Assembly (NCBI GenBank): GCA_963682175.1
Contig: OY821792.1
Coordinates: 30,998,652-31,062,651, forward strand
Reading direction: 5' to 3'
From: Triglochin maritima
Lineage: Eukaryota; Streptophyta; Magnoliopsida; Alismatales; Juncaginaceae
Length of the DNA stretch: 64,000 nt
Below the pieces are notes generated by a model. That model was not told where the DNA came from, did not search any database, and saw nothing but the letters and a program-made list of their open reading frames with translations. Position 1 is the first letter of the stretch; the number at the start of each line of letters is the position of its first letter. This document shows positions 37,101 through 51,003 of this stretch, piece after piece. A program made the translations under genes and the position numbers.

Positions 37101-40100
37101 TAATACCTTTCTGAAGACTAGGACATATTTTAGAGAATTGTCCTACCTACAATAGCTATATGCTTTTCAATAGTTTTTGCAAGTTATCTTTTATTCATAC
37201 GATGTGAGTTTATTTGGACATCCATCTGCGATTTGCCTGGACTTCTTTTATTGGTACTGTCGATGAACATTCAGTGACTTTTGTCCTGGACCAAATTAGT
37301 TGGCACTATTGTGTTTTGGCTTTCTTTGCATATCCAATTATTTTATTAGGGCCAAGGGCAAGACTGCGGAACTTGAAATGGTTGAGATTGCTTTAGATCC
37401 TTGCAAGAACAGGTCGGGAGACATATGGCATATTTCTGTGGAGGTAACGCTCAAGTCTTCTTTGTGTCCCTATTTGACACGTTTGCTATGTTTACATTTC
37501 AAGATATTAGGGTAAAATTTTGCTTACATTACTTTCCTAGTTGTTATTGACCTGAATCCGTTAGTTTCTTTCTTGCTTTTGTTTTGACTTGTAATATTTG
37601 TAGTCAGTAGGCATTCCTGGAATCTAGAGTGCAGTGGGTCTATTTTATATCTATAATTTTTTCCCCACCTGAATTAGTATTTTCATCTGTTCATTTTATT
37701 TTGTTTCTTATTGTCGTATTCTTTTGTAGGATTTGCCTAAATCTGGTGTACTTTATTGTTACCGAATTGACGGGCCTCGGAAATGGGAACAAGGCCATCG
37801 ATTTGATAGTAAATCTATTCTTTTAGATCCCTATGCAAAATTAGTTGAAGGTCGCAGATTTTTTGGTGACACTGAAGAAAGATTATCACCGTTCTATGGA
37901 ACTTATGATTTCAATTGCAAGGCTTTTGATTGGGGAGTTGATTACAAGCTACCAAACATACCTGAGGTTGTTCATGCAATTCTACATATAATTCAACTTC
38001 TTTTTGTTTGTACTTTGAAGGGAGAAGTCGTACTCAGCAACTGAAAATTTTCATTGTGGCCCCTAAGGCCCTAATAAAGATATACTTTAGTATTCATTGC
38101 CTATAAATGAAACCATGTTCTTCCTTCTCACCTACATAATTTTTTTCATGCAGTCTGAAATTGTCATATACGAAATGAACGTTAGAACATTTACAGCAGA
38201 TGAATCAAGTGGACTGGACCCAAAAGTCCGTGGTAGCTATCTTGGTGTGATTGACAAGGTAGCTCTTTAATGTCTAGTATAACAACAATATTTCACTTTA
38301 TTGAAAGCTTGTGCTCTTTTTCTTTCTTTCTCTCTCTCTCTCACTATCTTTGCCTCTCCTTCTCTAATTTTTATTTTTAAATTTATGTGGTGGACCAAAT
38401 ATAATTTGAGAAAAAGAGAAAAATATAAGAGCAATATCTATGTGTAATTTCCAAAATTACAGTGGGGAACCTACTGTATTTGCAATATATTTTTAAAAGT
38501 CATTGATTGAAGAGTAGCATTGACGCATTAATTATTTGATTGGAACTTCTTTTTTGCTCTATGTTCTCTAGATTCCACATCTCCTTGAACTTGGAATCAA
38601 TGCAGTAGAATTTCTTCCCATATTTGAGTTTGATGAGCTGGAATTTCAGAGGCGTCGCAATCCTCGAGATCATATGGTAAATTTGTCTTGTAACTTTACC
38701 TAGATTTTGTACATTATCATAGTAAAACATTATTTCAGTGCTTACCTCCCATTAAAATGACATGGAAGCTTTCCAACCTTTATTTACATGGGCAAGTCAT
38801 TTTCCTCGCATTTAGTTACTACCTTCATCGTTTTCTTGTTCAAGGTTGTCTTTGATGGATTTTTTTAAGGAAATTTTTTCAAAATAATCAAAAAAAAATA
38901 AAAAATTGGAAAAATATGCACTTCAGAAACTTAATTGGCAAAGTATGCACATTGAAAAACGGCACCACAGGTGCCGTTTTCATTAAATAAAAACGGCACT
39001 GTAGATGCCGTTTTTACCCTTAATGAAAACGGCATCAGTGATGTCGTTTTTACTTGGGCAAATTTTTCTTGGTTTCGCGATGTCGTTTTTATTTAATACA
39101 TGTTGAACTAGAAACGGGTCGGTCGGGGGTCTCGCTCTTCAAATTGTTTGATCTGAAATTTTTTGAATCTTCGTCACTTGCCAAAAAACTCATTGTAATC
39201 CAACCCGTTACCACGATAATACAAATTTATCACACCACATTACTTATCAAAAAATTACCAGTTAGATCTTCGAACCAATTTTTGATAATGGATAATTTCA
39301 GATCAAACAATTTTAACCGGTGAGCGAGACCCCCGACCGACCCGTTTCTAGTTCAACATGTATTAAATAAAAACATCTCGAAACCAAGAAAAAAATTGCC
39401 CAAGTAAAAACGGCATCACTGTTGCCGTTTTCATTAAGGGTAAAAACGGTTTTCATTAAGGGTAAAAACGGCATCTACAGTGCCGTTTTTACTTAATGAA
39501 AACGGCATCTGTGGTGCCGTTTTTCAATGTGCATACTTTGCCAATTAAGTTTCTGAAGTGCATATTTTTCCAATTTTTTATTTTTTTTTGATTATTTTGA
39601 AAAATTTTCCTTTTTTTAAAGCTTAGAACTTTACATGCTTTATTCGAACAATGCCTCATATATCTGAGCACAAATATAATGTAATGCTTAATGTTCTAAC
39701 GTTGCTGATGCACCAGATCAATACATGGGGTTATTCTACAGTGAACTTTTTCTCTCCTATGAGCCGGTATGCAAGTGCTGGTGGTGGGGCTGCCGTTGCA
39801 TCCCACGAGTTCAAAGAAATGGTGAAAGCTTTGCATAGTGCTGGCATTGAGGTTATTAATAACTAATGCAATTTTAATTATGAACTTTACAGACTGTGCT
39901 TTTTCATTATTGTTCCAATTGTACTTAACATCTTCCAACTTTATTAGACACTTTTGATAAGCTCTCCCTTCCTCATGCAGGTCATACTAGATGTTGTTTA
40001 CAACCACACAAATGAGGCTGATGATCCTCATCCTCACACCACTTCTTTCCGGGGCATTGATAACAAGGTAAATTAACTTTCTTACTTAAGTGGATGTGGG

Positions 40101-43100
40101 TGGTAGGCGAGTGCATCATACCATTACCAGTAAAGTGGTAAATCAAAGATTTCAAGGCTAGTTATATTTCTGTATTGGGCAATCATGGACTTGTGTTCTC
40201 ATGTTATGAAAAGCTGCCTTTTCTTACTTAAAGCTCTCTTTCATTTTCATCCCCTTAACCTTACATAAGTGATATTGATGATTTCTATCACAGTGAATAA
40301 TCTGCGAGTCTTTCCTTTTCCTTGAGCTTTGTACTACACCATACTGGTTCTTATTTCTTTTTGGTCCTTCACCTCTCATCTAAATTAATCACATTCCACG
40401 ACTATTTGTTCCATGAAGATAACATGTCTTTTTTCAATCAATGATTTTGAGAAGGTTTGTGCATGCTATTGGAGCATTTTATCCACAATTTTTTATTACA
40501 AGAAGTCCATAAATGTGGGATGCAAACTGAATCTAGACTGAGTTGTAGTTGTCATGATTAAAACAAGTCTTTTGAGATCAACTTGTATATTGATGAATCA
40601 GAGTTTTGTCTATTTTTATTATAGAAAGCATACATTCAAGGTACATGTACAGATAGTTCAACAAGAAAGTAGAGAGATAACTAAGATGTGATATGCTGGT
40701 TGTTGTTAGCCAATTTTCTATATATGTTAAATGAATTGAAAGGTTATGATATCTGTCATTGTACCCTAGGTTTATTATATGGTGGACAATGAAGGTCAAT
40801 TGCTTAACTTTTCTGGGTGTGGTAAGTGCTGCAAAGTTTATTTTTATAAATGAGTATTATATCTATTGTCAGACTACATTTGACGAAATACTTGTATAAT
40901 TACATCTACATCTTCTGTCTGATCACCGTGAATTATTTCCAGGAAACACTCTGAACTGCAACCATCCTGTGGTCATGGAGCTTATCCTTGATAGTTTACG
41001 ACATTGGTAAGATATTTTCAAACAGTGATCGTAATCAGATATTCTGGTTCTTGTCTAATGGTTTTGTATTCTAAGTGATATTTGAATCACTTACATCAAC
41101 ATTACCCCAAAACCTCAAAAGAGGCTCTAACATTAAGCAGGGGAAGGAGGGGTCGGATGTACACAAACATACCCTTGTCACCCTTGTGACAGAGATGTTT
41201 CCGATTGACCCGTGATCTGATGTCTTGACAACTTTCTGCTAATTCAAAATAATAAGAATAGCAGACAACTTATATGAACCACGTTGATTTAGTCCATTGT
41301 AACCAAAAGCCAAAGAATAACTTAATCTTTCACTCCATTAGGAATGGAAAAATATTTGAACTTGCTTTTAAAAATAAAGGTTTGATAGCTATTCATCTCT
41401 GAAATGCCTTTTTGGCCTGATCGCATCTCACTTTTATGCTTGTCACCGTTACGATAACTTCTCAATTATTTTGCATCAACTCTTTCCTACATTTCATAGA
41501 TTTTCTTGTTCTAATGTGAGACTGACCTGTTCTTGAGAATCATACTTATTCTCGTTCTGATTTTTTGATTTCTGGATTAGATTTATAGAACAAATAGTTT
41601 CTGCCAGAAGTCTTAGAGAACCCATCTTAATGGTAGTTGCAACCTTTTCCCTTTTATGTATCCCAGAAGCCACTTTACCAAGTTTCATCCATGTAATATT
41701 TGTCCATGATTATTTATTGACATTGCAGTATGTCTATGCAAATTATTGATAGATCATATCACGAAAATAGACTATTCAGCTCATAGACAAAGACTCTCTT
41801 AGAGAAGGTAGTGTAGACGAACGGCACGTCCTATGTTCTCTCTATTGTGAGACGACATAAACATACTTAATTTCCTTAGCTTTTAACTTGCACTTCTGTT
41901 AATGAGATTGTGTTATGGTAGTATCATGTTAACATTTGTGAATAATTTTTAATTGGTAATCCTACAGTAACACTATCTTAATGGTTAGCAGTGCATGATT
42001 CCTTGTGTCCTTCTTGAAGGGTTACTGAGTACCATGTGGATGGCTTTCGATTTGATCTTGCAAGCATTCTTTGTAGAGGAACAGACGGAGCCCCTCTTAG
42101 TGCTCCACCAATTGTTAAGGTAGTTTTTTTTGGAATTCTTTGGCTTCTGGCTCCTAAAATACCACAATGAAACTAAATTTATATGAAGATTATCATAATG
42201 ATTCATGTGACAATCAATCTTTACACCAGAGTCTATGATTTAACGATGAAATTGCATTGATGGCAGTAATAATTTTAAAAAAAGTATTAGCGTAACCCCA
42301 ATATAAAAAAATATTAGCATAATGTCTCCTCGTATAATGAAATGTATTTAATTCAATTGGGAACAATTGCTGTTACCGCATGGGTAACATTTAAAGGGAA
42401 ACTAGAGGGTGATTTCTGAATTTCATTGCTGTGGCATTTTACATTACATCAACATAACCCCAATGCCTCAGAAGAGGCTCCCGCCTAAGCGAGGTAAGGG
42501 GGTCGGATGTACGCAACCCTACCACTGTAAAACAGTGAGATTGTTTCCAATTGACCCAAATGATGCAAATGCAACTAACCAAGAAATGCTGTGGCATTTT
42601 ACATTATGTTGATTAAACTTTATATTATTTTTCCTTAGCAAGGTCGGCTATTGTACAGGCCATAGCTAAAGATTCTGTTTTAGCAAGGTGTAAAATAATT
42701 TCAGAACCTTGGGACTGCGGAGGACTTTATTTAGTTGGGAAATTCCCAAACTGGGACAGGTAACTATTTCTACCGGTTATCACAGTGTTTTCTATGGGAA
42801 AGTGATTAGTTTCTGGATCTGGAGAAAACTTCTTGTGTCTCAGCATTCCTAGTGCTTTTCTTAACTAATGCACTGATAAGACTGCAAGCTCATTTATAGT
42901 TGCCTGTATTGTCCCTGAGTATGGGATCTCCGATTGAAAATTCCTTATATTTCATTAAAGCACTTGCTTTCTCGTTCTCCAAAATGTTCACATTTGATAT
43001 TCTTTTGGGATGAATCAGGACAATACATATTGCATGATCCTGGTATGGTCCTATTTTCTTATGCATACATATTGCTACTAAACTCTGCCTGCTGTCTTTA

Positions 43101-46100
43101 ATAATCTTCAATCGTCCTATAGGAAAGTTCCATAGCCCACATGATGTCCTGGTGAACACTGTATTGGCAAGTAGTTAAATGAAGCAGCGACCTATTATTG
43201 TTAATGTTTATTTCAATCTTGCAGATGGGCAGAATGGAATGGAAAGTACCGAGATGATATCAGAAAATTCATGAAGGTCTGGTTGGCATGACCAGTTTTA
43301 GTTTATTAGCAGTGAAAATGTTTGCATTTGGTCATCTTAGTTCCTAAGGTGGCTACTGGCACCATCAGAAAAGGACTTTAGATGGTTACTTGTAAGTTGT
43401 ATGTAATATCTACTAAAAGTATCAGGTTTTTATCTGAATAGTTTGTAAGTGAACATACTTTCTGAGAAGTATGACTATCTGAATAGTTTCTAGCATCACT
43501 AATTGAAAATTCTAGATTACCATAACCTTCATTATGTTCACTCTGTTAGAACCACTTTTTCATACACTAGCTGTGATGATACTATTTGTTTGGTTATCCT
43601 TTTGTTTTGCGGAGTATGTGAACAATTTCCTTTTTCTTTTTCTGTGGAGCATGCTCTAGCTGCGTAATTAGTATTGTTTTAGAGAGCAATTCAGGATAGA
43701 CATGTATTGATTGTTTTCCTTGACATTAAATATTTAATAATTATGAAGGTTGTCTTTTGTCTTGTTTGTTTTGGCAGGGTGATTGTGGGATGAAGGGATC
43801 TTTTGCCACTCGTATTTCAGGATCTTCTGATCTATATCAGGTGCTCGAAGTAGACATGCAATGTATTTTGTTTAATAGTGCCAATCGCAGTTCATAATTT
43901 ATTTGGTGTCGAGATCTTTTAGATCAGCTAGTCTCATGAAAAGATGTTGCATCCCTTGGCACCCTGGAGTCTCTATGACTCTGAATTTTTCTCCAATTTC
44001 CAAAATCATAAAGTAGTTCTCAAAGTAGAATATGTAGGCAAAACAAGAATTAGGACCATTAATACCGTTCTGTAGTTGAACATGATTGTATTACTAACAC
44101 GCTCCACTAACACCTTTTACACATTTTGTGGTGTGATTGCTTGTTGGACAGGTCAACAATCGCAAGCCATTTCATAGCATCAATTTTGTCATCGCACATG
44201 ATGGTTTCACATTATATGACCTTGTTTCTTACAATAATAAGGTATAACTACAATGTCCCAGTGAGCAATATCTGTAAGTTAATCCCATGTTATGTGAAAC
44301 ATCATTGTTATGTATTTTACAGCATAATGAGGCTAATGGGGAAGGTGGAAATGATGGATGCAATGATAATTATAGCTGGAATTGCGGGCATGAAGGTATT
44401 TTCTTATACTTCTTAGATTCATTCTCAAATTTGAAGTGGTACTTGAATTTTTTGACGAGGCTTGTCGAGCAAATAATCCTACCTTGATAAACACAAAATG
44501 TGTGCAACAATCACTGAAGAGTTGAATCCACTACCTTTAGTGCTTAGGTTTTGATAAGGTGGTTGACCAATCAAATTTAACATGATATTAGAACGGGTTG
44601 ATCGACCTATGAGGACCCACTCTAATCCATATTGTCTACGCGTAGACACAGAGAAAAACAATCTCAGTCACGCGTTTAGTGAATTGTTGAGTAAATAGTC
44701 TTGTATTGTTAAATATAAAATGTGTGCAACACTCTATAATATAGTTAGATCAACTACCATTTACCTAAGTACTTAGTTTTGAATTTTTGATGATGCGGTG
44801 AACCAATCAAATTTCCCAGAGCTTTTGGTTGAGGTTTAAAAAAAAGAGAACTTTGTTCTAAGGTGAGTTAATCTTCTTGGAGTCATGTAAGACTCTCGAA
44901 AGCTAAAATGGCTACTAAGGTTTACTTTATTTATGTGTGAAAACATTTTTATACAATCATAGTTGTTTCTTTTCTTATAAGTTTCAAGGTCTTTTATCCT
45001 AAGTTATTTTTCCATCCATATTGCTCTAGGATTTAAATTATACCTCCACTTCTTTTTTCTTCTGGTTAACTATCTTTATGAATGAATAGTTTGTTATGGC
45101 ATCTAGGGGAAACTGCAGATCCTGCTATTAATGCTCTTCGGTCACGGCAAATGAAGAACTTTCATTTGGCTCTAATGATATCACAGGTATCATATTTTTC
45201 TTATTGTACTCCACTAGTTTTTCCATCTAATTGGCATATATGATGGTTTTATCATATTTCTACTATTTATTGTTTCCTAAACAATGAGCTATTTACTAAA
45301 TTTTGTTGATAAGTTTAATTGTGAAATGTAGTAATCAAGGTGTTTCAGACGAATCTCTCAACTAGAACATATTTTCAATCATAATAACCATGTTGAAGGT
45401 ATGCCTTGAATTGATTAAGAAACTAGAAATAGAATCATAGAACAAACCGGTTAACCATTTTGTTGGGTGCACACCTTATTTAGGAAAATTGTAAGTATAA
45501 TCAAATGACAGAATGATACCCAGCGGTTGACTAATGGTTTTACTGGATGAGCAATGTGGCTCAATGTAACTTCGCAAAGGACCAGTCTTCCTACCATGTG
45601 AAGACTGTTTTTATATTAGGGCTATTTTGGGAAATTTAGAATATCTAAATCTTAAGGTTTTATACTTTTATACCTGTGTATTGTTTGGAGGTTTTTTTAC
45701 AGATTGAGAGGTGTTCAAAGGGTCTTTTTAGAGATTGAGAGAGAATAGATTTCAGTTTTCTTTGCTCCTTCATGGTGGTTTTCTTCTACGAGTTCTTTAT
45801 CTTCTTGTTGGATTAAGTTTCTCTTGTTCTCCACCATTTCCTGTACTTTTTACATGTTATCTTATCGAAAGTTTCACTGGATGTCTTTCCCGTGGTTTTT
45901 ACCTTTCTTACATCTTTACTTAAATTTGATAAGTCGTGGTTTGGACATTGTGGTTTATGGGTTGTTTGATTTGTTTGTCGATCGGTTTAGGTTGGTTTCA
46001 TGTTTTGGATCATTCGGTGCATTTGTTCTTCTTACTGTGGAGTCTACATTTAGCCATGCTCTCTCTGGCAGTTCGCAACTCTTTCAAATTCACATTATTC

Positions 46101-47617
46101 TTTGTTTGAAGGTTCGTTTAGCTTCACATTATTTGTAACTTGTTCGTGTATGCTTCAAATAGGGATGTCCTATGATGCTTATGGGAGATGAATATGCCCA
46201 CACGCGCTTTGGAAACAACAATAGCTATGGGCATGACAGTGCACTAAATAATTTCCAGTGGAACCAGGTATAATTATAACTCCATTTCTTGTTCTTTTCT
46301 TCTAGAAACGAAATAATGTAAATCTAATTACTTGCATATTGAAGCAGTTGGATGACAAGAAAAGCAATCATTTCAGATTCTTCTCCGAGACAATAAAGTT
46401 CCGAAGAGAGCATCCCGTACTAAGACGTGAAAGATTTCTTGGGAAGGTGAGGACCTGTGCCTTCATTCTTTTCATTGAGATATGTTTGACAGAGACTGTA
46501 TTAATCTCCGGATAGTATTAATTCGAACAAGTGATGTTATATCTTGGTTTCTTAGAAAATAAAAATGTTGAAGTCTCAGAAACCACCATCTTTTGTTGTT
46601 TTCTTCTTACGTATATGCTAATATTACTCTTGCTATTTTATTTTCATGGCCTTCCTCCTTTTGTCTAATGAATTGCTATTATCATGTTCCAGTCTGACAT
46701 CACATGGCATGAAGACAATTGGGATAACCCTGAGAGCAAATTCGTCGCATTTACGTAAGAAAAATTATTTTTATCACTGTGCTTTGAATTTCTGAATTAA
46801 CAGAATAACTTATCAACTTATAAGATTGTCAGCAGTTTGCTCCTCAAATAACTCAATCTATTCTCACACTTGGCCATGAATACAAGTGTTGCTCCTCCTC
46901 ATGACATTTTCTTGTAGGGTTCATGACGAGATACATGGGAAAGATATCTACTTGGGATTTAATGCTCATCATTTTTTTGTCAAAGCTTCAATACCATCAC
47001 CACCACCACAAAAACAATGGCATCGTGTGGTAAATATCTTCGCTATCATATTTCCACGTTCAATTAAATTTAGGGGCAATATTATATCCCTCACTACTGC
47101 CTAAACTTCTTGTCCATCAATTTCTTATCCCAATTATCTTGATTTTATTGGTATTATTTTATTAAGGTCCTAATTGTGCTTCCCGACTTATTGTTTACTT
47201 GGTTGTTTTTCATCTTCTTTCTATGGTACTAAGAGGGATGTTAAAACTTTTTACACAAAGAACTGAACCAGGCATCATTTTCTTTTGCAATCATGAAATG
47301 GAAAAACTTTGTTATTTGACAACAGAAAATTGGCAGACTTCAAGTGGCAGTAACTTGCTTATTTGCTGCTTATGGAACTCTACTTTGTTGTCATGATCTA
47401 ATCAGTAGCAAACTAGCAATCACGTGACCGTAATTTTCTCCTCCATCGGGTGATCCTTGAATCATTCTATAATTTCTTTGGTGCAATGCGTTTATTTTTG
47501 CAGGTTGACACAAATCTCGAATCCCCTAGCGATTTCATGCATGAAGGTGTTCTATTCACAGGAGCAACATACAATGTAGCCCCCCATTCCTCCGTTCTTC
47601 TCGAGGCAAAACCATGA
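34160..47617 (+). CDS. ISA3: Isoamylase 3, chloroplastic starch-debranching enzyme (23 exons)
   Basis: Hydrolyses alpha-1,6 branches of short-chain glucans during starch breakdown in plastids (family knowledge). Exons: 34160-34281, 35685-35754, 36907-37061, 37350-37443, 37730-37966, 38154-38258, 38572-38676, 39717-39851, 39981-40067, 40770-40821, 40943-41006, 42020-42119, 42659-42759, 43225-43276, 43778-43840, 44152-44241, 44323-44395, 45107-45186, 46163-46267, 46348-46446, 46693-46754, 46918-47029, 47504-47617. They give 2277 nt, 758 codons plus stop, close to the roughly 764 of Arabidopsis ISA3. Exon 1 is a Ser/Arg/Gly-rich transit peptide; a CBM48 region comes next, then the GH13 barrel. 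Catalytic residues are present: DVVYNH (345-350), nucleophile D421 in GFRFDLAS, acid/base E458 in SEPWDCGG, and D531 in AHDGF. This excludes the inactive ISA2. The end [11 protein letters not shown] and the block [17 protein letters not shown] favour ISA3 over ISA1. Introns carry several transposons. Confidence 0.95.
34219..35140 (+). repeat. ISA3: Tandem array derived from ISA3 exon 1/intron 1 boundary
   Basis: About five imperfect units of 200-230 bp begin near 34219, 34453, 34636, 34863 and 35091. The first unit includes the 3' half of exon 1 and its donor. Later units keep blocks such as GTCCGGTGT, GGGTGAGGATTCTGTTT, GGTGGGAATGTGG and TTGGAGGAGTGTTTGGTTG. Long antisense reading frames here are a by-product of G/T-rich repeats. 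Confidence 0.8.
38869..39610. mobile_element. 742-bp foldback MULE-type MITE in ISA3 intron 7
   Basis: Flanked by the 9-bp direct repeat TTTTTTTAA (38860-38868 and 39611-39619), the length typical of Mutator elements. Ends are GGAAATTTTTTCAAAATAATC on the left and its near-perfect complement on the right. The arms, about 38869-39170 and 39290-39610, are inverted over roughly 300 bp. Each arm contains three short palindromes of the form AAAACGGCA...TGCCGTTTT. The right arm has an extra 22-bp duplication. No coding capacity. Confidence 0.88.
41094..41220 (+). mobile_element. SINE-like copy in ISA3 intron 11
   Basis: Begins CATCAACATTACCCCAAAAC, contains GGGGTCGGATGTACAC and ends near TTTCCGATTGACC. 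It aligns with the better-bounded copy at 42447-42586. The GGGTCGGATGTACGC block is typical of widespread plant Au-type SINEs. Confidence 0.65.
42447..42586 (+). mobile_element. SINE-like copy with 20-bp target duplication, ISA3 intron 12
   Basis: The 20-bp direct repeat TGCTGTGGCATTTTACATTA lies at 42427-42446 and 42587-42606. The 140-bp body contains AGAGGCTCCCGCCTAAGCG and GGGGGTCGGATGTACGCAA. The long duplication fits LINE-driven insertion. I cannot see a clear pol III box B. Confidence 0.78.
44483..44823 (+). repeat. Two degenerate copia-LTR 3'-end fragments, ISA3 intron 17
   Basis: 44483-44597 and 44690-44823 share AAAATGTGTGCAACA, CTACC-TTTA and GACCAATCAAATTT-like blocks. The first ends ACATGATATTAGAACGG, a decayed form of the copia primer site TGGTATCAGAGC. 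Too eroded to bound. Confidence 0.45.
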
Positions 47618-49500
47618 AACCCCCCAAACTCCTTAGATGAGTTAATTACGGTTGTGCAACTATAGCATGTTAATTGTGCTCTGATTGTGAGTCGCATACT
47701 TTTGTGCGTTACAACCACCTTTTATAAATCAGGAAGCTACAAATTGCAAAAGGCGTGTTTTAGAGAGCAAAAGCAGGTTAGATTGGATTTATGTTCATTA
47801 GCATTCTTCGCCTAACTAGCATTCTTTGTAGACTTAAGATGTCCCAAAAGAGATGAGAAGGTCGCAACTAGCATAATGTTTGAGCTTCTTCAGAAGTTAA
47901 TCACCACACCATATGGCGGTTTTTAACATTTATACGACGTCAACATTTGGGGATTCACATGTTCTATCCTTTTTTTGAATAAATATTTCGTAACGTGGTT
48001 GTATAAGTGATGCAATACCTGTTCATATTTATAACTATAGCGTGGCGTTCAGGGGTTAACCTGGTCGCTCATTCCTTCTAAATGGCTATAAATAAAAAAA
48101 CTGTTAACTCTGCGAACGTTTACTGTTTGAGCTTATTAAAGCAGTCAATCAACTCTTTGCTATGGTGATTCCACATTTGCATGATGTTTCCATATTCATC
48201 ATATTTCCTATATTTTGAAAGGCTGTCTTGCTGTCATCGCTCGTATTTGTTAGTCTAGCGTGGTGATCGTGGTCACCTTTTGTCTTTTTAAGTGGCTGAT
48301 AATATTGGAACTCTATCCTATTCACTTTTCACTGTTCAGCGATGTAGGGATCGTTTGGCTACAACCTGACTGGGATTTGTATTTACAAGTCTATCCTGGA
48401 AATTGTATAATCATCGTTCTAGATGCAATAAAACCAATCATCCACAAGTGTCTTAACAAAAAGGAGTTGGGAGGGATTTGGAACATGGTAACAAACTAAC
48501 AAATGCCTTCTGATAGCCTATTCTTTTCTACCGATTGTTTTCAAAGTATTCCGGGTTGATGAGCTGATCATCCGGGTTGATGAGTTGATTATAAAAAAAA
48601 CTATTAAGGAGTTGGCCCCAATTAGTAATGACCCTCATTGGTTGAAGATGTCCTCCAGCACCGATCAGATAAATTCCTCTGGTACTTTTCCATTACAAGT
48701 CATACGTATTAAAGAACTGTCCATCCTACATGCCTCCTAAAGTCGCAGAAGCGCCAACAAACTGCACTTCTCCAGTGTATGGCTGGCTGTTCTGTGTTTG
48801 ATTCTCTTTGCCCAAGTTCAATTCCGATGTATCTCTTACGTACTATGGTTGTCAATTTGTCATAGTTGGGGAAGGAACATTTGATGGTTATTCCTTAATT
48901 CATCTTAGTTCCTAGAATGATACACGTGGTGCCAAAGTCCCAGAGATCAACCCTGTGGATGTAGTTACCATTCGTGGAATTATTTTTTTGAACATTGAGC
49001 TTGACAAAAGAAATTCAAAGGATATTATATTCGTCATTATATAGCCATTAAATATGAACCGTTTGTGCTTTGTAAGCATCTCTTTGTTACTTCAGAGGTG
49101 AAGTTGCGTAAATCTGACGTTCTGTTATCCTGCCTAATAAGGTAGACAACTCTTTAGAGACCTCAAAGTAACATTGTGCCATAAAGTACTTTCCCTCAGG
49201 TAGAATTTGAAAAGAGAATGATTTCCTCCATGCGAAGGATGTGGATCATTAGACCACGCACACTCATTCTCTTTTAGAAGAATCCCACCCATGATGTATG
49301 CCTTATTTATTCTATGCTCCACTAAACATATGCGATTACTGCACTTTTATTAGGTCTTAATTTACTCTTGGTGGTTTCCCTCAGTCTTCTTGGAATTCCA
49401 TTATTAATCAACAATGGCCATTCTAGATCAAAACCCTGCGACATTGAGCTTTGAGATTCCAGGTGGTCTCGGATTTTTTTGGAATTTATCTTATCATGCA
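47618..49500. other. ISA3 3' flank and spacer, nothing recognised
   Basis: 3' UTR of ISA3 and AT-rich spacer. The only local structure noted is a short direct repeat CCGGGTTGATGAG at about 48551-48585. Confidence 0.55.
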
Positions 49501-49508
49501 CAAGACAA

Positions 49509-49740
49509 GAATGTTCACCTATCATTTCCATTATCCAAATTGCAAATACACCAAATCCATACGTTGTGGCCCGTTCTTTTGTACATAAATGATATGTCGC
49601 TAGAAAAGGAATTATTAGAATTTGTCCTTATTATGCTCAAGAGTGTTCACCAATCATTTCCATTACCAAATCTAAATGTTGTGGCCCGTTCTTTTTTACA
49701 TAACTGAGATGTAATAGAAAATAATCGGGAACTACTTTGG
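49509..49740 (+). repeat. Tandem duplication of about 110 bp
   Basis: 49509-49620 and 49637-49740 share GTTCACC-ATCATTTCCATTA and TTGTGGCCCGTTCTTTT, diverged by several substitutions and small indels. Confidence 0.75.
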
Positions 49741-50778
49741 GTGGCTAATGTGTTAAGAGACCACCCAAAAACACCCACCACTTCCCATATCATGTGGCTG
49801 TGCCGTTCAGACCCCCAAAAAAAAAACACACCCTTTCTGCACCATTGCTCTCATTCTCCACATCCACACAATTCCACCGAGTTCACATTCCACTCCAAAC
49901 AAAACACTCTCGGCCGCTGATTTTAAAAAATGATGTCATATGACGTCGTATTTCCACTATTTGACCTCCTTTCCTGAACACCTTAAAGAATTATTTTTTG
50001 TTACGTACGCAAGAATATCCCTTCAATGTCTCCTCACATCCCACTTTCTTTCTTTAATTTCTTCTCGCATTCAGACACAATACATCTTTTATGTGTGCGC
50101 ATCTAGTCGTATTCCAGGAGTGATCATCAAAAAAAAATAAAAAATTCTTTCTCCATTTAATAACGTGCGAAGACAATTGTCCCTTGAGGTAGAACACATT
50201 TGGCAGGGGAGTAGTTTCATTCCTTCTCTACTGAATTTTACCTGTGTGTGTCCTAGAGTGATCTTGAGTGACGCTAAATAATTGAAACTCTTTTGCAAGT
50301 TGAAGTCTTAACTTTCTCTCCACGGTGCAAGAAAACAAGAAAACATTATTTTCTGTTCCCAAACACCCATTGTTGTTGAATATGTACATTATTGTTATGA
50401 GAAATCAACAGTAGTATTTGTAGTATTCATGTTGAGGGGTGGAAGGACGATTTTGGGATAATATAAGGCATTAATCGTTTGTGCTCATTTGTCCTCATTT
50501 CCTTTCCATTTCTCTTCTTTTTTCAATTAAGATCAGGGAGATCTCACCACAAGTAAACCAACCGCAAATGACATCTTAAGTTCGTAGCCATAAATTACGT
50601 CAAGTAACAAAAAGCATTGATAATTTCCATTTCTCTTTATTGAATGCAGGGAGAAGTGATCAAATAAGAAACGTAAGCAAATTGACAATTCACTCTCTAT
50701 AGCTCCTTCATATCTAAACACATTGATATAGATACAACTTTATATACTTACGTATGAAAACTCATATCTCATTTATCT

Positions 50779-51003
50779 ATTTAACACCGCAAACTAATAT
50801 AAGGACATACAAAAAACTTTAATTCCCTGTGTGCAAAAAAAAAAAAAAACGAAGGAAAACTTTACTCCATATGACGAGGTGAGATCCATGTCTAATGTAT
50901 TTATTTAACACCACAAACTAATATAAGGACAAACAAAAAATCTTTAATTCCTCGTGTGCAAAAAAAAAGAAGGAAAACTTTACTCCATATGACGAGGTGA
51001 GAT
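50779..51003 (+). repeat. Tandem duplication upstream of the ATL gene
   Basis: About 105 bp occurs twice (50779-50885 and 50903-51003). Shared blocks: AACTAATATAAGGAC, a poly-A run and TTTACTCCATATGACGAGG. It ends 275 bp before the ATL start codon. Confidence 0.85.

Noticed and set aside
39054..39323. 89-codon ORF in ISA3 intron 7
   Set aside because: It lies within the foldback MITE, spans its palindrome centre and has no coding signature.
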